Of a stretch of DNA of 44,653 bases, positions 38,077-44,653 are shown in pieces. The first letter of the stretch is position 1. Each line of letters starts with the position of its first letter. The position numbers and the translations under genes were made by a program. The notes under the pieces are model-generated. The model saw only the letters and a program-made list of their open reading frames with translations, did not search any database and was not told the DNA's origin. Origin of the DNA: Flavobacteriales bacterium UBA7666 (lineage in GTDB: Bacteria; Bacteroidota; Bacteroidia; Flavobacteriales_D; Crocinitomicaceae); assembly GCA_002483265.1 (NCBI GenBank), contig DLHO01000023.1:1-44653 (forward strand). The letters are read 5' to 3'.

Positions 38077-39783
38077 ATGAAAATAATTCTTAATGCCATC
38101 AAGGAGTATTACCGCAATCATACTACCTTCTGTAATCTTACACTGCTATTCTGTTGGATGACCGTCAACTTGATTCAGGCTGCATTTACTGGTTTGGCAA
38201 ATGACGAAGCCTATTACTGGATGTATTCCCGGAATATTGATTATGGCTATTTTGATCATCCGCCAGCGATTGCACTGTTAATCAAGGTTGGGTTTGCTAT
38301 ATTCCAGAATGAACTTGGAACAAGATTGATTGTCGTACTTATGGGAACTCTTTTCATTTGGTTATTATTTTTGTTGACTAACCGCCGGAACTTCCCTTTA
38401 TTTTTTGTCATGGTCTGCTCCGTTAGTTGTCTGGAAGCTTATGGTTTCATTGCTGTGCCTGACGCACCACTGCTTTTTTTTACGGCTACGTTCTTCCTGC
38501 TTTACAGACGTTGGTCAGAGAACGATCAGTTTGTAAACAGTCTCTTACTTGGTCTCAATATTGCTGCCTTGCTCTACTGTAAATATCATGGCTTGCTTAT
38601 TATTTTCTTTACACTGCTTTCAAATCCGAGTTTGTTCAAGAATAAGCGATTCTATTTGCTGGTTATTATATCTGTAATAGCATATCTTCCACATATTATC
38701 TGGCAGGTTAGAAATGATTATCCATCCTATCAATATCATGTGCTAACGAAATCTCAGGATCCTTATCAGCCAATAGATACACTGGTTTTTATTCTGGGAC
38801 AATTAATGATTGCAGGGCCGTTTACAAGCCTGTTGCTTTTCTACACTGCTTTTCGTTACCGCATCCAAAATCTCACAGAAAAGGCATTGAAGTACACATT
38901 GGTAGGTTTCATGGTCTTTTTCTTATTCTCCACTTTGAATGCACCGGTTGAAGCAAACTGGACGGTCGCCGCCTTTGTTCCGATGCTCATTCTAAGCTAT
39001 AATTATATCACCTCGGGTAAGCTAAGAAAGTGGATGATTGGGCTTTCACTTGTGTCTTGCACGTTATTTTTGTTTTTGAGGATAAACCTTGCTTTCGATC
39101 TGGTACCTGCAGCAGGAAGTAAACTCTTACCTGAATTTTATGGTTGGAAAACCTGGGCGATGAAGATCCGGATGAAAGCCAAGGATACACCGGTTGTTTT
39201 TGCCAACTCGTACCAAAAGGCTTCGAAGTATAGTTTTTACACAGGAAAGACTTCATTATCACTAAACAATATCCAGTACCACCGAAACCAATATGATATG
39301 TGGAGTATTGAAGAGAAACTTCAGGGAAAAAGTATTATCTATGTCCCGAACTGGGAGCTTTCAGGAGAAAATATTCTTTCTTTTCAGACGAACAAAGGAG
39401 AGCTTCAATACATCGTGATTGACAATTTTCGTTCTTATGCCAAGATTAATATCACTACTCCTCAGCCAAGGTATACTTTCAAAGCAGGTGATATAATTGA
39501 GTTTCCTTTAACCCTGAAGAACAATTACGGCAAACCGGTTACTTTCAGTGAAAACCCTGCTTATCCGGACTGGCTGGTGTTTTGTGTGTTCCATGAAGAA
39601 AAACAAATAGGTGAAGAGAAGAAGTTATGGCTGAATGGTATGACACTCTTCGAATCATTAGAAACGAGTGTAACATTCAATGTACCTTATCAGAAAGGAG
39701 TTTATTATTTGAGAATTTCTATAAAGAATGGCTGGCTTCCTCCGGGGATTAATAGTAGATTGATTCGGCTGACTGTGGAGTAA
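38077..39783 (+). CDS. Glycosyltransferase family 39 / PMT_2-type membrane mannosyltransferase-like protein
   Basis: A 568-residue inner-membrane protein with about 10-12 helices in the first 370 residues, then a 200-residue soluble C-terminal domain. The catalytic acid motif NDEAYYW (42-48) and the DYGYFDHPP loop (55-63) are the marks of the GT-C fold enzymes of the ArnT/PMT type, which use polyprenyl-phosphate sugar donors on the periplasmic side. The acceptor (lipid A, protein or glycan) is not known. Its leader region holds several hairpins (37859-37962). It is convergent with the HHH barrel gene at a 40-base distance. Confidence 0.88.
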   Translation: MKIILNAIKEYYRNHTTFCNLTLLFCWMTVNLIQAAFTGLANDEAYYWMYSRNIDYGYFDHPPAIALLIKVGFAIFQNELGTRLIVVLMGTLFIWLLFLLTNRRNFPLFFVMVCSVSCLEAYGFIAVPDAPLLFFTATFFLLYRRWSENDQFVNSLLLGLNIAALLYCKYHGLLIIFFTLLSNPSLFKNKRFYLLVIISVIAYLPHIIWQVRNDYPSYQYHVLTKSQDPYQPIDTLVFILGQLMIAGPFTSLLLFYTAFRYRIQNLTEKALKYTLVGFMVFFLFSTLNAPVEANWTVAAFVPMLILSYNYITSGKLRKWMIGLSLVSCTLFLFLRINLAFDLVPAAGSKLLPEFYGWKTWAMKIRMKAKDTPVVFANSYQKASKYSFYTGKTSLSLNNIQYHRNQYDMWSIEEKLQGKSIIYVPNWELSGENILSFQTNKGELQYIVIDNFRSYAKINITTPQPRYTFKAGDIIEFPLTLKNNYGKPVTFSENPAYPDWLVFCVFHEEKQIGEEKKLWLNGMTLFESLETSVTFNVPYQKGVYYLRISIKNGWLPPGINSRLIRLTVE

Positions 39784-39823
39784 AGTTAAAACCACGTCAT
39801 TCTTATTTTGTTTCTCGTTCCTG

Positions 39824-41896
39824 CTAAAAACTCACCCGCAACTGAACCGTAATATCCGATTTCTTAGATCCTTTGATTTCTTCCGGACCGGAACTAATGA
39901 CTTTTTTGTTTGAATACAAATAAGTTCCGTAACGAATCCACAGATCGCAATGACGCAGAAATGAAAAGCGAACTAAAGCATATGCTCTTGAGCCCTGATA
40001 ATAATAAGCCGGGATAGAAAACACATAGAGTGCGTTGTTTTCGAATGTGTAGACACGCGTGTCGTAGCTATCTGTATCAAATAAAGCATAACGCAGCGTA
40101 AGGTCAAATGGTAGATTCTTAGGTTTGAATAAAAAGTCTTGTGTAAAGATCCAGCCATCTTCGGCAGCATTGCTTTTCCGATTGATGGTTACATATTCAA
40201 CCCGGCTCTTCAATGTAAAGCTTTCAAGTACTTTGTAAGATAGATTTAATCGGTAATTATTCTGTACCACGTTTTCAATTTCGGTAATGCTACCATCCGT
40301 GTCTCTCGAGTTCTTTTGTCTCACCTGTTGTCTGAATCGGGCGTATATTTCAAAGACTTTGTTTGGTTTGTAGGTCGGTTGAACTAAAAATTCATACCCT
40401 TTTGAAGGAGCATCAACCTGGTATTTTAACCATGGAAAACGAAAGAAATCCACATAGGAACTCACCGACCAGGCAGGAGCGAGTTTTACCTTAATTCCGG
40501 AAAATAATCCTGTTTCATTTTGGGTATTACTTCCTTCTGAAAATGCATTGTTGTAGAATGAATAATAGCCTTTGGAATAATTTCGATAGATCACGGAAAT
40601 AGAAACATTGGGATCTAAAATGGCCATCAAACCATGCAATTGCGCAAATGATTTTGAATGAGTACTATAGGAAACCTCTCCGAAAAAGTTGAAATTTCGA
40701 AGCACGAAGTTGTAATCTCCGCTGATAGCCGTTGTGTTTTTACCTCTAAATGCATACAGATTGTAAGGAACACTATCTCGCTGAAGCGCTTGGTTGTACT
40801 GTTGGTTGACAACTGCAATACCAGCATTGAATCGGGTAGAGTTGTAGCTCAGGTAATTCCCGATAACTTGTTCGCTGAGCCTGTTCTTCTTTGCAATTTC
40901 ACTGTTGGTACGATGCAAACCGGATAAGTCGATCGTGGTTACAAATTCCAGATCATCCGTTAAGGAATCGGTTATTCCGGAACCATCGACTTTTTTGTTG
41001 CTGTAAAACGTGAGCAAGTTCCATTTTTTGTATCCGATTATTGCTGCTCCTCCGCGAAAGAATCGGTTTTCATCTACTGAAGTATACGGTCTCAATAGGT
41101 TTGCAGCTTTTTTCGACGAAAAGATATCTGCACTTTTTCCAAAAGCGTAGCCACTCCAGGTGTTTAATCCCTGACCAATTTGAATTTGATAATCACCTGC
41201 TGCAACGGCCCGAATGTATTTTCCTCCTTTATAAAATGCATGAAAGGAGTAATAGTCGAACCCCTTTTTTTGCGAACCCTTAAAAAACTCTTCACCGGCA
41301 TCTTTTTCCGCAGTGAAACCAACACTGATATTGGTTCTGTAAGTGTATCGGAATCGCGTATAATATTTGTCCGCATTCCCGTGATAATAGCCATTTGAGT
41401 TATTTAAAATGGAATCTGAGACGGCAGTGTATCCTTTTTTTCGTTCGGGAGTTCGCTGATAGCGTGTATACCATTCGATCTTTCCGTTTTTAATGGCATC
41501 CTTGAACGTGATGTGCATATTTTCCAAACGATCATCGACTTTTACGAATGGAAGTACCAAAGAAATCGTATTTAAATCCCAATATTTCAAGGATTGAAGT
41601 TCATAAATACTGATAAACTTGCCGAATTGTTCCACATGCAAAAGTGCGTCGGTGATCTGAACTTCTGTGAGTAAGCCCAATGAACGCAACTCGTCCGGAT
41701 TGGTGTTGTTCAGATTGATAGGATTGTCGTAGAAATAATTCAGCTGATCAAAAATATTCGTCAAATCCAATTCTTCTGATTCGGATTGCTCGGCAATGAA
41801 CTCCACGCGTTGCTGAATAATTTCGTTTCTTTCCTGTCCAAAAAGGGAGGAACAAATACAAATGAAAAAAATAAGTAGCAGCCTATTTTTTCTCAT
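39824..41896 (-). CDS. Outer-membrane barrel with N-terminal helix-hairpin-helix domain
   Basis: A 690-residue exported protein. The signal peptide MRKNRLLLIFFICICSSLFGQ is followed by a helix-hairpin-helix segment (about residues 42-115), with LNNTNPDELRSLGLLTEVQI and SIYELQSLKYWDLNTISLVLPFV, the ComEA-like motif. The remaining 550 residues are alternating beta strands with aromatic ends and a final strand ITVQLRVSF, typical of an outer-membrane beta-barrel. Similar proteins are widespread in Bacteroidetes and unassigned. An HhH domain next to a barrel suggests contact with DNA, perhaps in DNA uptake, but that is a guess. It overlaps the upstream gene by 14 bases. Confidence 0.8.
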   Translation of the reverse strand: MRKNRLLLIFFICICSSLFGQERNEIIQQRVEFIAEQSESEELDLTNIFDQLNYFYDNPINLNNTNPDELRSLGLLTEVQITDALLHVEQFGKFISIYELQSLKYWDLNTISLVLPFVKVDDRLENMHITFKDAIKNGKIEWYTRYQRTPERKKGYTAVSDSILNNSNGYYHGNADKYYTRFRYTYRTNISVGFTAEKDAGEEFFKGSQKKGFDYYSFHAFYKGGKYIRAVAAGDYQIQIGQGLNTWSGYAFGKSADIFSSKKAANLLRPYTSVDENRFFRGGAAIIGYKKWNLLTFYSNKKVDGSGITDSLTDDLEFVTTIDLSGLHRTNSEIAKKNRLSEQVIGNYLSYNSTRFNAGIAVVNQQYNQALQRDSVPYNLYAFRGKNTTAISGDYNFVLRNFNFFGEVSYSTHSKSFAQLHGLMAILDPNVSISVIYRNYSKGYYSFYNNAFSEGSNTQNETGLFSGIKVKLAPAWSVSSYVDFFRFPWLKYQVDAPSKGYEFLVQPTYKPNKVFEIYARFRQQVRQKNSRDTDGSITEIENVVQNNYRLNLSYKVLESFTLKSRVEYVTINRKSNAAEDGWIFTQDFLFKPKNLPFDLTLRYALFDTDSYDTRVYTFENNALYVFSIPAYYYQGSRAYALVRFSFLRHCDLWIRYGTYLYSNKKVISSGPEEIKGSKKSDITVQLRVSF

Positions 41897-42710
41897 GTTC
41901 TTTGAATTGGTAGTTTAAACCGAAATTAGGCGACCATCCAAGTGTTTGATGGTATTTAGACCCGAGATCAATTGAGAAACCAGCCACTTTGTAACCAATT
42001 CCAAGTGCAAATTCCATGGGCGCGCTTTGTGCCCCGAAACGAATGTAAAGCGCTTGGATTGGTTGGTATTCCACTGCACCCTTGAATGAAATTTTGGTAA
42101 TGATCTGCTTTTCAACTTCGGCAAATATGGAAACTTTTTTAGCTGGTTTGAATTGACATCCGCCACGCATAATCGTTGCAAAGCGGTCATTGGTTGGATT
42201 GATTCGTTGCCTTCCGATATTCATAACGGAAACCCCGACACTCCATTTCTCTGAAATTTTAGCCAGAAGACCTGCTTCAACAGTTCCGCTTAAGGTTGAT
42301 CCATAATTTCCTCCAAGTCGCAAGGTCTGAATGTTTCCCTGAACTCCTACCTGAAGGAAATCGGTGAATTTCATGCTGTATCCTAGTCCTGCCCGGGTAT
42401 TTCGGTATTGCTGATAACCAAAGAATTGTGCTCCTGCTGAAATGACTCCGACTTTTAAAGGAATTGCCACCGCTAAAGCTTGTGTTTGAAGTTCTTTTGT
42501 AAGGAACCGGGTTTCGTAATAAGCTCCTATTGAAATAGACTTGATCGAAGCTGTTGCTCCGGGATTGTGATGATAAGCCCAAACATCATCCAGACAAATA
42601 CTGGTGTTTGCTAGTGACACCGCCCTTGAGCCAACAGGATTCCATCCTTGTCCGAATGTGAAGTGACAAGCAGATGTGAATAATAGTAGAAGTAGTAAAA
42701 GTCTTATCAT
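41883..42710 (-). CDS. Outer-membrane beta-barrel protein, PorV/PorQ-like
   Basis: A 275-residue protein with a signal peptide (MIRLLLLLLLFTSACHFTFGQ). The start GWNPVGSRAVSLANTSICLDDVWAYHHNPGAT is the PorV/PorQ/UPF0164-like signature (ARAxxLAnT....D.ha..nNPAg), and the rest is short amphipathic strands ending YQFKEHEKK, a barrel. PorV-type proteins serve the type IX system as cargo shuttle; this one may be a relative with another job. It lies three bases after the small upstream gene and overlaps the HhH barrel gene, so all three form one operon. Confidence 0.75.
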   Translation of the reverse strand: MIRLLLLLLLFTSACHFTFGQGWNPVGSRAVSLANTSICLDDVWAYHHNPGATASIKSISIGAYYETRFLTKELQTQALAVAIPLKVGVISAGAQFFGYQQYRNTRAGLGYSMKFTDFLQVGVQGNIQTLRLGGNYGSTLSGTVEAGLLAKISEKWSVGVSVMNIGRQRINPTNDRFATIMRGGCQFKPAKKVSIFAEVEKQIITKISFKGAVEYQPIQALYIRFGAQSAPMEFALGIGYKVAGFSIDLGSKYHQTLGWSPNFGLNYQFKEHEKK

Positions 42711-42713
42711 GTT

Positions 42714-43163
42714 TTATTTTGAGAACAGGCGATGTTTGAGTGGAATCTTTTGGAGAAAGTAATCTTCTTGAGTAAGGAAAAACCAATTGTTTCCCGAATC
42801 GGATGAAATGGCGTATAACTCATAATCTTTATCCGATTCTTCGCTTGAATCCTTTCGAATAGTGTATTTGCGCTCAATCCAATTGCCTTGGGTTTTCATT
42901 TCTCTGAATAATGGATTGTCTAATGTAACCCCTTTTTCGTTGATATTATTACTGAAATGCTGAATAAATTCTGAATCTCCCAAAGAAGAATAGTAGCGCA
43001 CAACGGCAGGATGAGTCAAACCCGCATATTCAAGTGTATTATTGTTATTGTATGATTTAATATACTTAGATAATTGCTTGTTTAGTTTGTTTTCTTGCTC
43101 AGCAGAAAGTGTACAGCTGAATGCGAGTAGTATAACTATTAGGAAACTTGAAAATTTCAGCAC
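42714..43163 (-). CDS. Small exported hypothetical protein, 149 aa
   Basis: No family recognised. A hydrophobic signal (LKFSSFLIVILLAFSCTLSAE) predicts export, with Cys17 as a weak lipobox option. The mature part is charged and helical at first (EQENKLNKQLSKYIKSYNNNNTLEYAGLTHPAVVRYY) then beta (WIERKYTIRKDS ... YELYAISSDSGNNWFFL), loosely like NTF2-type small domains. It reads from a GTG at 43163 and is the first gene of the barrel operon. It is divergent from the esterase gene, with 58 bases between starts. Confidence 0.65.
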   Translation of the reverse strand: MLKFSSFLIVILLAFSCTLSAEQENKLNKQLSKYIKSYNNNNTLEYAGLTHPAVVRYYSSLGDSEFIQHFSNNINEKGVTLDNPLFREMKTQGNWIERKYTIRKDSSEESDKDYELYAISSDSGNNWFFLTQEDYFLQKIPLKHRLFSK

Positions 43164-43177
43164 GTGTAATTGGTTTT

Positions 43178-43207
43178 TTGTCTGTGACTAAAATTAAATT
43201 ATTTTTG
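43178..43207 (+). promoter_or_regulatory. Bacteroidetes-type promoter for the esterase gene
   Basis: TTG (43178-43180, in TTTTTTG), a 19-base spacer, then TATTTTTG (43200-43207), a textbook TTG-N19-TAnnTTTG. The ATG at 43222 is 14 bases downstream. Confidence 0.78.
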
Positions 43208-43221
43208 ATAAAAAATCTACT

Positions 43222-44328
43222 ATGAATAAAATCTTTACACTACCTATTTTTTTATTTAGTGTGTTTGCAGCATTTGCTCAACTTACAAATGAGACCATTT
43301 CGATAAATGGTGTAACCCGATCGTATAAATTGTATATCCCATCAGGATTTAATTCGCTCACAGAGAGTCCGGATATGATTATTATCATGCATGGTCTTGG
43401 TGGTACAAATACCGATATGGTAGGCGCCGGATTCAACTATATTGCTGATACTGCTCGTGTAATTGCAGTTTATCCGCAAGCTTTAAACAATAGTTTTGGA
43501 ATGGCCGCTTGGAATAACGGAACAATCTTGGGAAGTACGGCAGATGATTTGGGTTTTATGCATGAATTGATTAATAAAGGGTTAAGTGATTTTAATGTAA
43601 ATCCAGCTCGTGTGTACGCAACTGGTTTTTCCATGGGCTCAATTATGTCTCATCACATGGCTTGTGCCATGAATCAAAGGATTGCGGCGATTGGAGCCAT
43701 GTCTGGAACGATGCCCACTTCTGATATTAGTTCTTGTGTTCCAACTTATAAAACTCCTGTGATTCATTTGCATGGAACAGCAGACGGAACAGTTCCTTAT
43801 AGTGGAGCTGCATTACCTTCTTTGAGCTTGGTTCCGCAAACAATTGCTTTCTGGCAAGGAGTTCACGGATGTGACGCTACAGCAGACTCTACACGTCTTC
43901 CGGATACGGGCACCGATACGATAACAATTGATCGTTTTGTTTATGACAATTGTAATCCGGTTCAATCGCTAGAACATTGGAGATTCAATAATGCAGATCA
44001 TGTTTATTTGTATAAGCCGGTAAATGATATTAATGAAATGATTGAGGTTTGGTTGTTTTTGAGAAAATGGAATCATTCAAATCCATCAACACTAGGTCTA
44101 GAGAACCAAGATCTTTTGGCGCTTACAATAAGTCCGAATCCCTCGAATGGATTGATTCAAATTAATGGTAATTACACTGGAATAGTTCAAGTAATTGATT
44201 TGAAAGGTGGAATAGTCTATGAGCAGCAAATTCAGACTGGAAGTTCACAGCTGGATTTAAGCGCTCTGAATAAAGGTGTTTATTTGATTCAAATAGGATC
44301 TAAGACATCCAAGCTTGTTCTAAACTAA
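43222..44328 (+). CDS. Secreted polyhydroxybutyrate-depolymerase/feruloyl-esterase-like hydrolase, T9SS cargo
   Basis: A 368-residue secreted serine esterase of the LpqC/PHB-depolymerase alpha/beta-hydrolase group. After the signal peptide (MNKIFTLPIFLFSVFAAFAQ) come IIIMHGLGGTNTD (oxyanion), GFSMG with Ser137, HGTADGTVPY with Asp188 and NADHVY with His260, a full triad. Residues about 298-368 (LTISPNPSNGLIQING ... GVYLIQIGSKTSKLVLN) are a T9SS type A sorting domain. It likely hydrolyses an outside polyester or plant-type ester. It has the best promoter in the window and its own terminator. Confidence 0.9.
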   Translation: MNKIFTLPIFLFSVFAAFAQLTNETISINGVTRSYKLYIPSGFNSLTESPDMIIIMHGLGGTNTDMVGAGFNYIADTARVIAVYPQALNNSFGMAAWNNGTILGSTADDLGFMHELINKGLSDFNVNPARVYATGFSMGSIMSHHMACAMNQRIAAIGAMSGTMPTSDISSCVPTYKTPVIHLHGTADGTVPYSGAALPSLSLVPQTIAFWQGVHGCDATADSTRLPDTGTDTITIDRFVYDNCNPVQSLEHWRFNNADHVYLYKPVNDINEMIEVWLFLRKWNHSNPSTLGLENQDLLALTISPNPSNGLIQINGNYTGIVQVIDLKGGIVYEQQIQTGSSQLDLSALNKGVYLIQIGSKTSKLVLN

Positions 44329-44350
44329 GATTTAACGGAATAAAATTGAA

Positions 44351-44392
44351 ATCCATTCGCTCTCAATAGAAACTGAGACGGATGGATTTTTT
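44351..44392. terminator. Bidirectional terminator, convergent genes
   Basis: ATCCATTCGCTCTCA (44351-44365) pairs with TGAGACGGATGGAT (44374-44387) with small mismatches, followed by T6. Confidence 0.7.
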
Positions 44393-44618
44393 ATTGGAAG
44401 TAGGTCTCAATTTCTTCCAAACTCATTGCTGTATAGTTAAATGAGCACGAGATCATATCCTGAATTCGAAGCTTCTCGGGGAATTGAATGGCTTGAATGG
44501 TTTGGTATTGGATTTTTCCTTGCACGATGGTTACTTCTACAAATAAGTCCGCGCTTTCAATTTTATAAAAGCGGGCAAATCCATCCAGTTTTCGGTATAT
44601 GGGGAAAATGTTTTCCAT
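44391..44618 (-). CDS. Hypothetical protein, 75 aa
   Basis: No family recognised. A short cytoplasmic protein starting MENIFPIYRKLDGFARFYKIESADLF with mixed strands and a final helix MSLEEIETYFQ. Codon use looks like its neighbours and it ends at the terminator shared with the esterase gene, which supports it as real. Its upstream side carries the start of a palindromic repeat cut by the window end. Confidence 0.6.
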   Translation of the reverse strand: MENIFPIYRKLDGFARFYKIESADLFVEVTIVQGKIQYQTIQAIQFPEKLRIQDMISCSFNYTAMSLEEIETYFQ

Positions 44619-44638
44619 GACTCAAAGGGTATAAAAAC

Positions 44639-44653
44639 GTAGGGGCGCGATTA
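44639..44653. repeat. Truncated GTAGG palindrome at window end
   Basis: GTAGGGGCGCGATTA matches the left arm of the palindromes at 1521 and 32462 (GTAGG then GCG and an AT centre). The other arm lies outside the window. Confidence 0.5.

Noticed and set aside
1..44653. Prophage, insertion sequence, integron or toxin-antitoxin locus
   Set aside because: No transposase, integrase, phage structural gene or recognisable toxin pair was seen in the translations.

Overview
The window looks like chromosomal DNA of a Bacteroidota, most likely Flavobacteriales and perhaps near Fluviicola/Crocinitomicaceae. The supporting signs are low GC, two secreted proteins with C-terminal type IX secretion (T9SS) sorting domains, an LpxC-FabZ fusion, the alternative Bacteroidetes-type GlmU-like protein, many SCK/SCR-type lipoproteins, promoter boxes of the form TTG-N17-19-TAnnTTTG, and almost no Shine-Dalgarno sites. 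The genus is an inference. No phage, insertion sequence, integrase or CRISPR array was seen; most of the window is ordinary core genome with scattered intergenic repeats.

Layout. 1-5129: partial tRNA-Leu, trigger factor, a sodium/solute symporter, a HAD hydrolase with a DLNGT motif, and a GlmU-like nucleotidyltransferase. 5274-10407: a 950-residue T9SS cargo protein, a lipoprotein, a DUF4287 protein preceded by three phased 11-bp repeats, and a front-end type fatty acid desaturase. 10771-15485: Lon protease, then a minus-strand three-gene unit with a small Cys-rich protein, an MbnP-like lipoprotein and an MbnH/MauG-type di-heme protein. 15684-18258: a membrane O-acyltransferase with an AlgJ-like partner. 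19339-23611: menaquinone genes (hotdog thioesterase, isochorismate synthase, MenD). 23952-27202: TerC, DUF493, thioredoxin and small unknown proteins. 27295-30522: the lipid A operon lpxD, lpxC-fabZ, lpxA, followed by an Rrf2 regulator and an RlmD-type rRNA methyltransferase. 32499-37533 (minus): a glycan operon of a Gfo/Idh/MocA dehydrogenase, a lipoprotein, a polyprenyl glycosylphosphotransferase, an SDR epimerase and a 5-alpha-reductase-like membrane enzyme. 37721-39783: tRNA-His, a structured leader and a GT39 glycosyltransferase. 39824-43163 (minus): an outer-membrane barrel operon including a helix-hairpin-helix barrel protein. 43222-44653: a secreted T9SS esterase, a small unknown gene, and the start of a palindromic repeat cut by the window end.

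The most interesting points are the MbnP/MbnH-like oxidation pair with its CxNK...CNGKC partner, competing hairpins between tRNA-His and the GT39 gene that resemble an attenuator, a dispersed GTAGG palindrome family that doubles as terminators, a perfect 20-bp inverted repeat bracketing menD, and promoter boxes that abut start codons and so predict leaderless mRNAs.
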